Shown here piece after piece: positions 1 to 13,700 of a stretch of 64,000 bases of DNA (the first letter of the stretch is position 1; every line of letters starts with the position of its first letter). Below the pieces are notes generated by a model. The model made no database searches. It was given only the letters and a program-made list of their open reading frames with translations, and was not told the origin of the DNA. The position numbers and the translations under genes are program-made. This DNA comes from Massospora cicadina (lineage: Eukaryota > Entomophthoromycota > Entomophthoromycetes > Entomophthorales > Entomophthoraceae), in NCBI GenBank assembly GCA_022478985.1, contig JAKSZP010002707.1:124001-188000 (forward strand). Reading direction: 5' to 3'.

Positions 1-2690
1 TTTCTATATAGCGTGCATATAATTTGTGATCCTAACTTGACCAAGGCAATTATATATATGAATTCTCATATATAAAAGATCAGCTAGAGATAATCTAACC
101 TTTCAATTTTAGCTTTTCTGAATTGTGGTAAAATAATTCTCAAGGACCTTATTCATAATCTAGCCCAAAGAAATGTATTTCTTCAAATTTTTTATTTTTT
201 ATCTAGTTTATAGCCTGTCTACATATTTTTAAACTATGAATTATCTACTAATTACTTTTGCGCATAAAGATAGGAACCAATGCATTAATGATTAATTTAA
301 ACTATTTAGATATACTAGAAGTAGTTAAAAGTATAATCACATATCTAAAGATATAATAAACTTTTATTTTTATAATTTTTGTTATTTAGCTAGATTTGCA
401 AATGAAGCTATACTTAGGAACCAATTTAAACTCTGAAATGATGAAAAGTGTTTAAATACTGATTAATAGGAGAGGAAAAGACGTAAAAAGAATTGACTTA
501 TTCTTTTTTTAGTACTAGATGGTCGGAATTGACTTATTATTTAGGAAGTATTTTGGGGTAGCATACTGTCTTTATATAGTTGTTCTATTAATGAGGCATA
601 AAAAACTACAATAGTTAAAATTTCTAATGTATTTATCAAGATGTAAAACGCTTATACTAAAGAACAAAAATCTACAATATAGACCATAGAATAAGGAATA
701 TAAAATTTACTAAATGTGGAAGTCCAATAATTTAGATATAACAACAAATTTATGAAAGTCAAATCATAGAATAATTAGTATTCTAAGTAGCTAATTTCAG
801 TTACCTATAAAAATGTACAGATATTCATATAATCATGGCTTAGTAATTAAAAAGTCCAAGTATGGAAAGGCTTTTTTGGCATATGATAATGGTTAGATTA
901 TTTATATATGATGCATTTACTTTTCTACACAATGGAATTTTTTTACCTATTTAAACTGCCCTATAAACCTTTTTAATGTTAAAAGTTGACTCACTTTCTA
1001 CTCTTATTCCTGTTATGCATAAAATATGATTGCCTAATTAAAGATCAGATTTCACAATATCAGTACTGTGGGATAACTACAAGAACAAACATTGTATAGT
1101 TTTAAAAATCTATATCTCTTTTAGAGTCTATTGCTATAGAAGTTAATTAATTCTTTATATCTTCAGTATCTCTTCATTGTTATTGTAAGATTTGATACTA
1201 GATATAAATAATGTTTAAAGAAAATAATATATTAAAATAAGAAAAGAAAACCATATGTGACAAATACAATTTATAAAAAGTAATGAAGAATGAATAATTA
1301 TTCCCTGTAAAAACATTAACAAGTTAGCATATCTTACTTTTATGCTCTAATAAAAGTTGTGTACTAATTTTATATTATAACGTATAAAACATCCAGAAAG
1401 TATATATTATAGTCATGATTAAACTAAAAAGATTTAATATTAAATCAAGTTGAAAAACTTAATAGCTACTGGCACATATATGTAAAGTTTAACATATTTC
1501 AACGTTTAGAAACCTTTATACTCAGTTCTACTATAAAAAACCCATAAATGGTACAATTGCAAGTTTTTTTAAATCTAATTATCATCTTACATGAAAAATG
1601 ATGTTGCATAGTAAGACAGCTTTATAGTCACATAAGAAGCTCTAATTATCTTTTTAGGGAAATAAAACTTTGATTATAAATTTAACACTACTTTCTATAA
1701 AAGAAATGACTATTACTAATAAATTAAGCTATATCAACATTCAGATAGCTCAAGAATTTCTTTTTTGCTAAATTTATATAAAAAAAGAACTACCAATATT
1801 TGATAAATATATATCTGTAAATAATCAAATGAAAAGTGCTATAATAAAGAGCTTTATTTTGTAGATATAATTTAAATTATTAAAAATGTAACACAATATC
1901 TCTTCTAAACTAAAAGCACAAGCCAATTTTGAGCTTGGTATTTTATTATAGTTTTCCACCTATAAACTTTTTGGGCATAAAAACATTTAGCTCTTATAAA
2001 TTTTCTTGTTAAACGTTTTTTTCTACCATTTATATATCAGAACTTAAATTTTCTGGATTATAATTGATAGAAACTTATAAAAACACAATTTACTATTATA
2101 ATATTATCTGAATCTAGAGCAGCAAACTTCTCACCAAATTCTTTGTATATCATAGCAATTAGATATATTATTTGATCAAATTTTCAGAAACATATATGTA
2201 ATTTACTAAGTTTACTTAAACTTTAGATGCATCTACTAATTAAAAACTACTTGACTATACATAAGACTTGTTCATGCAAGTTGAGAAACTTAAGTAAAAA
2301 TGTGAATTTTTATATCAATTCTTACAAGCATTACCTTAGTTTAATTCAAAAACAAATTTATAAAAAATACTTTAATATGCTGATGAAAGATTGTCATATA
2401 TAGTATAAAGACATAAAAGAAATACTCAGCTCCTGATGACTTGATATAAAGCTAAAACTAAACATGCATACTAATTTAAGAAAAAGTAATTAAAAGCTTC
2501 ATACTTTTGGTTAATCATAAATAGGCATAAACCGAAGAACTGTGTATTATAACACAAGTAAGTATGCATACTCTTGTTACAAGTTGTTAATTATATGCAA
2601 AGCATCATTTAGTAAGACACAGCTATTTAAATCTGTATTTTACTTATTATCAGTTTACCATGGTTCAGCATCACTTAGATTTTCATAGTT
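1..2690. other. AT-rich block without genes
   Basis: Strongly AT-rich sequence with frequent stops in all six frames and no domain I can recognise. It ends abruptly at the 3' tail of the LINE on its right. It could be very old, completely decayed transposons or an AT-rich spacer. The only structured item I found is the short insertion at 490-538. Confidence 0.7.
490..538 (-). mobile_element. Ultra-short retroposon, copy 1 (23-bp insert with 13-bp target duplications)
   Basis: The 13-mer GAATTGACTTATT occurs at 490-502 and again at 526-538. Between the copies lie 23 bases (503-525) that, read on the minus strand, are CGACCATCTAGTACTA followed by an A-run. This is the same 3' end as five other insertions in the window, here truncated at its 5' side. 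The target duplication plus A-tail is the expected product of target-primed reverse transcription. The parent element is unknown. Confidence 0.75.
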
Positions 2691-2806
2691 TTTAATCTTT
2701 TTATTTTTATTTGGGTAAGAATGACCATGGTATGGACACTTTAGAAAAACATCAACAACAGAACACCCAGATACATGAGAGGCACCCCAGAGGAGACAAA
2801 GCTACC

Positions 2807-5800
2807 TCAAGTTGCCAGCGGGACCACCAGTGGAAGAAAGAAGGGGAGTGTCAGTGAAGGCCTGAGCCAATACCAAGAACAAATGAAGAAAAGGGTCTGA
2901 GATGAGGAATCAGACAGGGAACCAGGATGAAACCAACTGGAGTTGTGGTGATGGCAAATGGTCAAACAACCAGGCTTGGAAGTGATCCATAAGTTGAGAA
3001 TGGAAGCGATGCACAGCTTCATGGAGGGTAGGAGTAGTGACAGAAAGAGCGTCAAGGACAACAGTGTGTGTCATAAACATAGCAATAGTCAAGACTAAGG
3101 CATGGAGAGAAGAGTGAATGGGGGATGTCATGGAAAAGGCAAAGATGTTCTTAGAAATGCTGAATGCCTGTGCTTGCTCCTGGCAAAAGAGACACATTAA
3201 ATCACGCCAGATTGCCTGTGATGGCTGACAATCTTCCAAGCAGTGAACTTAAGACCCATATTGGCCACACACAACGCATGATGACTGAGAGGCGTTTGAC
3301 TGCTAAGCAGTGTGTTATACCCTCTTCAAGCATCTCCATCATGGGCGCAAATCCTGGGTTGTAATATAAGATGGTGGGCGTACTCCAAATGTCCTTCTTG
3401 GTGTCCAAAGATTGAGGTATGTCCATTATGTCAATATAGTTAACTTGGGAAATGGTTTATGGAAAAAGGGGTAATAAATTATGCAAAACGACTTTCCTAA
3501 AGGATTCTTATGTGTAAAGGGGATAGGGCGACACCTCTGGGAGGTGTGGACATTAAAGCTGATCCTCCATTCTGTGCTCCGCATAGTCAGGAGAATCCAC
3601 TTGAAGTGGGCAGGAGTTCCATGTGGGCCCGCAGCAGAGGATTGAGAATCCAAATCATTGAGGAGAGAGTAAGGGTGGTCTGGGTTGCAGAGGCAAAGAG
3701 CGCGGGCAAAGTTAGAGCATGCCGCATGAGATCAACTTTGGGTAGGGAGTGTGGGTATGATACCTGTGTAAGCCAGGCGCTTTGTATATTGGAAGCATAA
3801 TATGCATAGTTGATCAGTCCCATATCTCCACTATGGCGTGGGCCAAACAGGACATCCAGATGCACAGTGAGAGGCGACCTATCCAAAGCCATCCTTGGGT
3901 TAGGGTATATAAAGTAGCAAAGAAGGATGGAGAAAAGGCATAGTGTGTGCAACAAACAAAACTTTTTGATAAAAAACAGAGAGTTGGCAACCACTACCTG
4001 GCCCATCAGGCTAGTTTGCAGTCCTCTTAGGGAGGAGATGCACTTAGTTACTTTGTCTAATATTTGGTTATCCATTATAGAAGTGGCGTACCCTCCCGCC
4101 TCCAGCCATACTCCCAGGTGGCGTACAAAACATTTAGTGGGACTGGATACAAAAAGGAGTACTAGAGGGGCAATTTGGGATGACCGCTTTGGCAAGCTAA
4201 CAAGAGACTGTGATGGAGGAAGCGTTGATTTAAAGAGCAGGGGACCAGCATGCTTGATATCTTCCAAGAAGAATGAATTTTGGTCTTGTTGGCATTAAGG
4301 GTTACGTCACTAACCCTGGAGTACCCCTAATAAGATGCCTCCAGTATAAGTGCACCATGATTATTAGAGACCCCAAACACAATTATCAGAAAACACAAGC
4401 ATCCTGACCAGTGCCTAGCCTTGCACATGAACACCATTAAGACGTGAATTTATACTGAAGAGGAGTGAGTCAAGTCTAGAGCTATATAAAAATGGGCTCA
4501 AAGTTTCCCCTTGACGGAGACCCCTTTTGAGGGCAAACTGAACCAGTTAGGAAATCTGGGACACGTACTTACAAAGTGAATGATTCAGTAAGCAACATTA
4601 CAAAACTGATGAACTGGAGGGGAGTTAAAACTTGTGGAGACAAGCCCTAAGGTATTCCCAGTTGACACGATTATGTGCTTTCTGCTGATCTAGGAACACA
4701 AGCGCACCAGTGGCAGGCGATTGGCAGACGTTGGATACTGTATGAATGTTATCTCATACTGATCTCTTGAGGATAAAGCAAAATTATCTAGGGAATATCA
4801 CCTCAGAGGCAACTTCCCCAATGCGGTTGGCCATGCTTTTAGTAAAAATTATGGTGTCAGTGTTAGCAGAGATAGGGATCCAGTTTTCCAAATCCAGCTT
4901 ATCTCCATTTTTAAACAAGGTACCATATACGCTTGTGGCCGCCAGGAAAGAGGCGTGTCTCTAAATGACATTTATTCCTTGAGGCTAACAGTAGGTCCGA
5001 TATATTATTAGAATATTTTTATAAATTTCATTAGGAATCCCATCTGGTCCTTGCACCTTCCTATGTGGCGCACTGTAAACACCAAACCAGAGTTCATCAC
5101 GGGTTATCAAATTCATTACCTCCAGGTATCAAGAATGGTGCAGATATGTGTGCCAGCAAGGATTTTTTTATTCCAGCAGGCATAACTGGGTCATACCTAT
5201 ACAACATGGAGTGATATTTTAATTTTGACGGGCACCTCCTCCAGTGTTTCTGTGATGGTATTTTCCGGTCATCTAACCTGTATATAGGTCATGCTTTGTC
5301 ATGGAGTGAAAAATTGGTAAAGGAAGTAAGTGGAGCACGTATCACCTGCCATGATATTTTTGGCCTTGTATTGAACACAATCTCAGTGTTTGTGCTCCCT
5401 TATTAGTGTGTTCAGATGGGTGAATACTTCAGCCCATTTATGACCCCAATCAGGGCTGTACCCTGGATTTGGGAAATTTCTCTCCAGGTAATCCACCACC
5501 ACTAAAGTGCGCTTAATGACTGCCAAGGCAGCCTGGGAGAACCAAGATGAAATGTGGCATGCATGGGAGATTGTATAGACTTTAAAGGCTGACCATGTGG
5601 AGAGAGGATCGGCACAGAAAGGAGTTACAAACTCCTGTGTCAAAATTGTAATGTCCATCCAGATTAAAAAATTGGGCAAAGTGAGTTAGTCTGGATGAAG
5701 TTTACTCCATCATGATGCCTGTGCTACAAGGCATGACATAGTAAAGGACACCAAAACCAGCCTATGATTGGAGAATTCTATTTCTGTGGTGGTGAAGTGC

Positions 5801-6340
5801 AAATTTGGGGGCAAAAACTCAATGATACAAGAATGAGATCTATGCATGACATAGACATCAACTGCACTTTGTGCATATGAGGGAGAGACATGTTGGGCAA
5901 AAGAGGGGCGTGCTTGAGGAGGGTGTCATAGAGGCTCAAGGTGGCTTTCAGGACGCGAAGTTTAACATGCCTCTGTGGGGGCAATTGAGGAAGGTCAGCG
6001 GTTGACGGTTGGGTTGGCCCAGCATTTCAGGTCTCTAACCTCAAGTTTTGAAGAAATGGGAAGAGTAGTCACAGCTTAGAGAAATTCTGATGAACCTTTG
6101 CACAGGTTGGGGTGTAAACGTTAGCTAATGTGTGCACTTCTTTGCACCATGAAAAGGACATGACCAGCACATGACTTTCCAGAAAGGGTTTTGGGATAGA
6201 AATTAAGATTACTGTTTTCCATACGAGTATACTACAGTGCAGAGACCAAAAGGAATGGGTAGGGAGGAGCATGGTTTCCCATGCGTCCTTAGAACCTTGC
6301 AGACATTGGGTTTTCTGAATTTTCAGGATGTCCACAGGTA
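2807..6340 (-). pseudogene. LINE copy 1 ORF2: endonuclease and reverse transcriptase, broken
   Basis: Scattered open segments add up to an ORF2 protein. The segment 6069-6335 has the endonuclease start DILKIQKTQ; the family's catalytic QET reads QKT, so the Glu is lost. It also has VYTPTCAKVHQNF, like the conserved VYAP region. Near 5770 the endonuclease end motif reads SNHR (family SDHR). The reverse transcriptase motif RQGETLSPFLY lies at 4493-4516, with TLNANKTKIHS near 4290. The segment 3587-4267 carries the post-RT region (RHLGVWL, then LMGQVVVANSLF). Segments 3202-3426 and 2910-3239 match the C-terminal zinc-binding region of the copy at 26583-27122. Several frameshifts and stops make it non-functional. 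Confidence 0.85.
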
Positions 6341-7144
6341 AATTGTTTTTAAAGAAACTCAGTTTTTCAACCTGACAGAGAGGCCTTGAGTCTGGTGATG
6401 TTTGACGTCCCTATAGTGACTGAGACCTTTGCTCCTTAGGAGCAAGGGGAAGGACCCCTGGCCCTGCCACTTCAATTTTTTTGGAACGCTCCTTGATGTG
6501 ACTATGAGTGCACAAATTAAAACCCATAGTCGTCTTTAGGGATAATGGATAGTTTTTATTATTTGTTTTATTTTTGGTATTTTTGTTTAAATAGTTTTTT
6601 GCGTTGCAGTGTTCTTGCGGTGCACCATCAATGGCTAAAAAAACTCAGGTAAGTTTGGGTGGATTGATTCAGTTTTGATCAATGTGCAGGGTGCATGAGT
6701 GGTTGTACCAAGCTCAGTTTGTTGGTCCTCCAGTTGGTGTTTCCATTCTTATTGGTTGGCGAACTGTTGTTCCGCCATTGCTGTCAGACAATCAACGTGC
6801 TAAAGAAAGAATTGGCTTCCATTGGGGGGCACTCTAATACCCACAATAGATTCCAGAGTCTGCAAGGCATCGCCATTCTGATTATATGCAAATAAGGACC
6901 ACGTGGGGATAAGTGTGGAAAGTTTTGGTCAATGAACATCATTATTTCTCCAACCAGTAAGCTCATTGCTGGAAGTAATATTGACCATGCTCTGAATGTG
7001 GGGTTAAACTGCCAGGGTCAGTGGGAGGTGATTGGCCCATCCGTTGGGGGTTTCCATTTGAGTATGATTCATGACTCAGTTGAATATGCACCTGATAATG
7101 TGCAGCAACAATGGTCTCATCAGTTTAATCTCAGCTGCTTCACT

Positions 7145-9310
7145 TCAGGTAGCATCTGCTGAATCTTTGTTCTTGTTTCCTCCATGATTAGGGCATATTG
7201 GATCACGTAATGGGTCAATCTGCCCCCTTGGTTTACTTTTGGGCTGTACTCCTGATACTTTTGGCGCATACTTGATACTGAGGGGTGACAATTGTTTTGT
7301 CAGGTTTGATCTCAACAGATTCTCCACAAGATGTGACTGCCAAATTGTCGTTTTCATTTTCTTTAAAGTTTGGATGGATTAAGTTGAGCATTTGGTTGTT
7401 CCATTCACTTTGAGAATTTCAATAGTCATTTTGCTGATTGGGGCATCTTGTGAAACTTGTAGGGTTCGACCCCCAAGGGTTTCTGCGCTAATTGAGGTGA
7501 TAGCTTAGATACCCAATGTGACGGCCACCATCTTTACTGATACAAATGAGGTTGGACTCTTTATTGGTTGGGGTGGTTCCTTGGGATTGCCAGACTAGTT
7601 GAAACTTACAAAATGTTCAAAGAAATTTGGCAAAATTAAATTTTTTTTAAGGATAGTACAAGTACACCCAGCACTCTACCATCAGCATAGCACTGGGTTT
7701 CTATAACTGAATGGAAGTGAGGGGTGGGGACTTAGGAACATTTTTTACAACCAGGCGCGCAAATATTCTTAAATGTTAGGATTTTTGCGCCATGGCTTGG
7801 CCTACACATTGTGGGTGGCTCAATTTGTGGTTCCTATTGCCAAATACTTTGCTTCCATCAGGGTTCCAGCATGACAGCATATCTCAAAACTTCCCTAACA
7901 AAATTTTTTTTTCACTTTGGAGGGATTATTTCCTGATTGGTTTTTGGGCTGACATTCCTGTCACAACTCCATTCTCAATCCATTCAATCGTGCTCAGATT
8001 TTGTTGCATAATGTTACAATTTATATGGCATAGGCTTTGGCTGAATCAAATTTCCTGGTAAAAACCTCCCCTTCTGCTCTTTGACTTGTCATAAAATTGA
8101 GACAAGGGGCCCTGGCAGAAACCCACCACCCATCAAGGGTGTGCCCTAAATCTGTTAACTTTTCCAACAGAAAGGCTCTGGGACATTTCCCCTTCTTTTA
8201 TTAGAAGGGGTGAATCAACCAATTCAGTTTTATAGTGTCATCCGGGATCCTTACAGTTGCAGAAGATGATGCAATGTCAGCCTGAATCTGGGTAGGCGGG
8301 ATTACAAATGCTGCTGTAGCCACCGCCTTGGCCGCTGCTCTTTGTGCCTGTTTGGTTTTCATGCGCTCATGTGGGGACACAGGTTTAACCTGGATGTAAC
8401 AACCCTGTGCGCCCCAAGGAAAGGTGGCAGCGGTGTCAGTTGTGGGCTTATATTGAGATTTATCATCCCCTCATCATCTCTTGGAGAACCTCATTCAGAG
8501 TGGACTTTTCTAGTAGGGCAGATGTGTGCATTATAGCCAAAAGCATGAAAAAAGGTGCATATGGGTGGTGTGCTGTCCAACGTAATGAGGAACAGGTGTG
8601 TATCCTGTACATTAATCTCTAGAAAAGTGGTGTGTGGAATCATGGTCAAGTCCTCTGCGACTATGGTGGAAGGGGTGATCACTGCGATTGCCTTACCTAT
8701 GCTAAGATCAGGCATAAGCATAAATTTTTGTTTTTGAAAGAGTTAAGTTTCCCATAATTTCTAAGTCCAAATGAGAGATGGCTCTCAAGGACTTCACGTC
8801 ATTAAGTCATGGGGAGAAAATCAAAAGTTACAAAAATTTACTTGATTTTGTCCAACATGTGCACTTCATTTTGACCACCTGTTGATCATCTGGGAGGTCA
8901 ACCACCATGCACACTTGTGAAGCGGCATCCGCTTCTTGCTCTGATTCAAACCCTAGGTCAACCAACCCTGGGTCATTGTATGCAACACTATGTAAACAAT
9001 GGATGAGAAATAAACACGTACATCTCTACAGAACTTTTCCCATAGTGCTGTTGAATTTATATCCAGGAAAAATCAAATCCTAAACTTCACTGATGACAGT
9101 GTCTGAGAGTGTGGTTTTTTAAAGTACTGGTTGCACTTTGCTTGTCACTCTAAAATTGCCAGCAAGTTACTCATTGTAGTTTTCCTTATTTTTGTTTTGG
9201 CCACCAGTGTTGCCAGGGTGTTTCCTAACCTTTAGTAGTGTAAAAACTGACCCTGTGCCTCTCACCACGCTCGCCCAGGCCTTTTCAGGCTTTGGATGCA
9301 CACTCAACTC
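7145..9310 (-). pseudogene. LINE copy 1 ORF1 (nucleic-acid-binding protein), broken
   Basis: Close to the 5' end the minus strand reads KPEKAWASVVRG (about 9255-9310), the kind of start seen in fungal and plant LINE ORF1 proteins. Further on, the segment 8491-8721 ends with CTFFHAFGYNAHICP (8518-8559), which resembles a CCHC knuckle that has lost one Cys and the His. ORF1 proteins of this class coat the element RNA. The assignment rests on position and on these two weak motifs. The part from 6400 to 8480 has little recognisable sequence. Confidence 0.55.
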
Positions 9311-9330
9311 CCTTGTATGGAGAATCAAAT

Positions 9331-10785
9331 TTATTATCTTAAATCAAATTAATTATAATTAGTGGTTGCAATGGGAAAGAAAATTTGTCCATTATATATA
9401 GTTTTTAAAATATTGTTTCATATTTTATCTTGTTAAACATTCTGAATTCAAAATAACTGCTATGCCAATATGTGATTTTGTTATTATTATTATTTAGTAC
9501 TCTCATAAAAAAGATATTAGCGATCATATAAGCTTATTATAAATTTTTATATAGTATTGCCTCTCAGGAATGTCTCTATAAAATTTAATGTATGTGTTTG
9601 TTAAACGTGTACAACTCTATGCTCTTACTCATGCAAAACTATTACAAGATGACACATATGTCCTAAAGCTCCATATAGGCTACAATAAATCCCAAAAGTC
9701 CTTTTGTTAGTCTAAACACCTAAATAATTTATTTATATTTTTGCTTGTATAGATCATAAATGCGCAATATTTTCAGTATATTCGGCCTCTGTAATGAGTA
9801 TGAACATCTTCATTCATTAAAGATGCATACTACAATATAGATGCGTCAAAGATATATGCTTCAAGTGATATACCTTTATAAAAAACATAAAGATGTTTAT
9901 ATAGAAATTTATTAAAATGAACATGAAAGGAAGCGCACACCCACATTAAGTTTATTTTTTATATTTTACAATCAATATACTAAGCAATTGTAACAATTGT
10001 ATCATTATTAAGTTTTGCTTCTAGTTAACAAGACATATTATCTTTAACTTTTCATGGTCTTTTAAGATTAAAATTTCAAAAAGATATAAGTTTAATTATA
10101 CTAAAGTGTGTCATACATATAGTATTAAAAGTATATTTGATTATATATGAAAGTACATATTATACATCTATATATATATACTATCTACATTCATAGTTAG
10201 CTATCAGTGGCCATCCAAGAATCTCAGCCTATCTAGCTAGCTTTACAATAGTCTCATTATCTAAATAGTTTATAGGTCGGAAATATGGAAAAATAAGTCT
10301 AACGCTTTTCCTATGTATCAAAAAAGAGTGTTTATAAAAGAGTTTTTTAATCAAGGCTTCAACTAATATTAATCAAATGTACAAAATCTTAAACCATTAT
10401 ATTTACTGCATAATTAATTATTTTTGTTATAATAACAAAAGCTTTTTAGCATTCTATATGATAAAGCTATATAATCCAAGGGTTTATCAAAGATGTCATA
10501 GAAGTATGACTAATAGCTTATAATGATGTAATTTGAGATTATCTACTTGAAGTCATATCACATAAATCTGTATAAAGCTTTATTATGCTAGAAACCTGAT
10601 TTCTAAACTTTCTATTTTATTTTCATACTAGTGCAATCAAATTTAGCTTCTAATGAATATAAAAAATATGCTTTGCCAAAATATATCTTAATTAGCTAAG
10701 TATCACTTTTCAAATATCAAAGTAACATTGTAGTTTAGTTTCAACAGAGAGATATCTATAGTTATTGGCAAATATGTTGAGAACA
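9331..10785. other. AT-rich block without genes
   Basis: AT-rich spacer with no open frames of note and no recognised motif. It separates LINE copy 1 from the debris region that starts near 10786. Confidence 0.65.
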
Positions 10786-13700
10786 CCCAAAAGAAGCCTT
10801 CTGATATGTCCAAATGAGCCAAAACAACACTAGAACCTTCAACCCTTAGGTACTCACATCATTGTCAACAAGGGCCATCCACTTCAAGAGGCAGCTGCGA
10901 AAGCAACCAACCCATGGAGGTCGCTCCCAGGAGCTTCAGCCCAAGTGATAACAACTCCACAAACTGTACCCCCTCTGAACAAGCTTCTACTGCAGCCCCT
11001 AACCTGCTGGTAGCCCCCAGACTAGAAGTGCTGCCACTTAAGCCGCACATGCAGCATCTTTTAAATGGTTTAAACAATCATCTGGATATAATATTTATCT
11101 TGTCTTCTATCTTAACTATCAATAGATACAGGGTCAATATATTTTATAATATTTCAACATCAGGCCCCAACTTTATATTTAAAAGAAAAATTGTATTTAA
11201 TTTATTTTGGTGTATTTAATATGCCCTTCATCCTTAGAATTTACAAAGGTCAATCAAAATACCTAATCTCCACCAGTGCAACTTTCATTTCCTTGTCCTA
11301 TCAATCATCAAAGGCCGTAGCCTTGGTGGCCCTGTCACCCTTTATATTATGTCACTCTTTTATATGCCTTTCCCCACGCCAGTTAAAATAAGAAATAGAT
11401 TCCATTATAATTATGGCTATCCGTTGGTATCTCAATTGCAATTGACATATTTATTATAAGGAAATGCTTGAGCATAAGCAATTGCTTTTGTGGCTTAATT
11501 TGTATATTATGCCTCTAGTTTTAAGTCCTAAGTGCTTCTTAGTAATCAGAGATGCACCAATAGGATCTTTAGAATTGAGAAGAGCATATTTTGGGAGGAT
11601 TGTCATCTGGAAGGGGTTTTTTTCAAAGTAGCTACCTCTAGCCTACTAATGAGCTTTGTATAGTGATCCTCTGAGCCACTGGCAGTATTAGATACTACAG
11701 TGTGCTCTATTGTTGTATTAAAACCCAATTGTTGATAATAAGGTTTCCTTTAATACAGTTTATTACCCATGTTACTGTCATCAAACGGTACCTGGTCTTG
11801 TTGTGTGTTGTTAGATGTGCACCTGAAAATATGACGCCTCTGCATGATCTCAACACAACATTATCTTATATGGGAGTATACTCCCCATCCATGCTTCCAC
11901 TAACCTCAATTAGTTATTTCACTTAAAATCTATACATACATCTAGAGCCAAGATACCTCACCCATCAGGCACATGGCAAAGCCCGCCTTCTGCCCTCCAA
12001 ACTCTCTTTTCACTATGAAGGGAAATGCGCTTTCTTTGGGTCATAGCCCATCATTAGTTGAAGCAAATGACATCTCCCAATAAGGACCAAATTGGTTCAG
12101 ATTCTGGTGCTTCAAACCAACATTATTCTTGTCTAAACAATCTAGACACTTAAATTGGATTCTTCTAAGCTTAAGAAATCTTTTATTAAGCCAAAATTTG
12201 GTCAAAGACACAATTAATTTGCGAGTTTAGACCATGATATTACACCAAACATTTGGGTTGAGTTTACAGTCATGGATTGGGATGGGGATGAACCAACGCC
12301 CTCCTCCCAATTTAGCTTAATTAATAACAATCTGAATTAGTCACAGTAACCCAAGGAAGCCCAGGAAAACTCCCACCAGCGCCAAGATGCACCAATAACC
12401 GCCATAGCATGCCAAAAAAAGGGGACTCATCAAACTTGCTTTGGTTAACTCCAAGTTGCACCTGTGATCGCGGCTCAAACCAAAACAAATGCACTAAGTG
12501 CCACTGGTGCTTGTCAAAAATCTCTGGAGCCTCCTTTATTTGAATATGACTGTCAGGCAAACAGCAAGTTAGAATTAGACTGTCCTGCCAGCTCAAGTGC
12601 TGAAGCACCCATATGCAAACCAAAATGCCTGAGGCACTCTTGCTGGTATGATGGTTATGGAACTAGGAAGGAGTTCCGCCATTAATTATCTATGAGGCAT
12701 AGTTGCGTATATACACATAATAGAATATCAGATAAGAATGGCCATAAAACCTGAGGGGTTTTGGAATACTGGTGGAAAAGGAAGTTTGGTTTCCAACATA
12801 AACAACTAAAATTGGGAAAAGTATTCTTTTATTAGAAAAGTAAGGAAGAAAATTGATCAACAATTTTTCAGTGCAAGGTAACTGATTAAATAGTGTTTGA
12901 TTGTGGTGAGTCCAAGCATGGATTGGGTCCCTCAAATACATCTAACCCAGCGAATTTTTTGGGGAATAGGGCAGATAATCTCAAATAGAACCTACATTGA
13001 AGGATTTGGTGGCAGGATGAGACACTGTCAGTTCAACCTTGAATTCCTGAACCAAAGCTCAACTATGTTTCATCAGTTAGTGTGACGGCATCTGGCCCAT
13101 TAAGCCTTGAAAAATCCCTAAGGCCACCCCGCGTAGGGGTGGTCCCAATTGGTTGGAAACGGGTTCAGGATGCCCAATCCACCTGTGCCTGGTCGCTGGG
13201 ACATTTGTTTGGTCAAATGAGTTTCATTGGCTGCAACTCCAAATTTGCTAGATAAGGGTTTTGAACTATTGTCGATGGTTTCTGAAGATACCATCTGCAC
13301 ATCAGGGATCATTCCTGACAATTTTGGGAGGGGGTTGGCATTGACAATCATATTGGAGACTGAGTCAAAACTGTACACAATTTCAGCTGATAACTTAACA
13401 TTTTTCTCTTTTTTGGCATGAATTTTCTGATCACCTGGCTTTGATCCTGTTGGTCTCAAATTCTTCAACATCTATTTGGTGATCTCAGCACAGTTTATTA
13501 ATCTGGCTGTCCAGTTTGACTGAGGTGAGCAAGGGTACCAGGGGAGGAATTAAAGAGGGAGGGCTGTTACCCAGCGCTTGTCTATCACGTGGGCGAGGTC
13601 AGCCTGGGATATGAGGGGTACAGCCACCCTCTTCAGCCCCTTTTTACTTGGAAACGGAAAGAGCACCCAATCTATGCACAGGGGACGTTCCCCTGGACTT

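Larger units (their letters stand above)
2691..9330 (-). mobile_element. LINE (non-LTR retrotransposon) copy 1, nearly full length, decayed
   Basis: On the minus strand, in order: an ORF1-like region with a degenerate zinc knuckle (7145-9310), an endonuclease (about 5730-6340), reverse transcriptase (about 3590-5680), a C-terminal zinc-binding and tail region (2807-3430), and an A-rich 3' end (2691-2740). This is the order of L1/Tad-type elements. The 3' 0.7 kb aligns with the plus-strand copy at 26390-27371, including the terminal CCATGGTCA motif, which fixes the 3' end. The 5' end near 9330 is set by the start of AT-rich DNA and is approximate. I found no target duplication. All reading frames are broken by stops and frameshifts. 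Confidence 0.85.

Noticed and set aside
3510..4298. Plus-strand ORFs of 96 and 123 codons.
   Set aside because: They are antisense to the LINE copy 1 frame 3587-4267, which has clear post-RT motifs.
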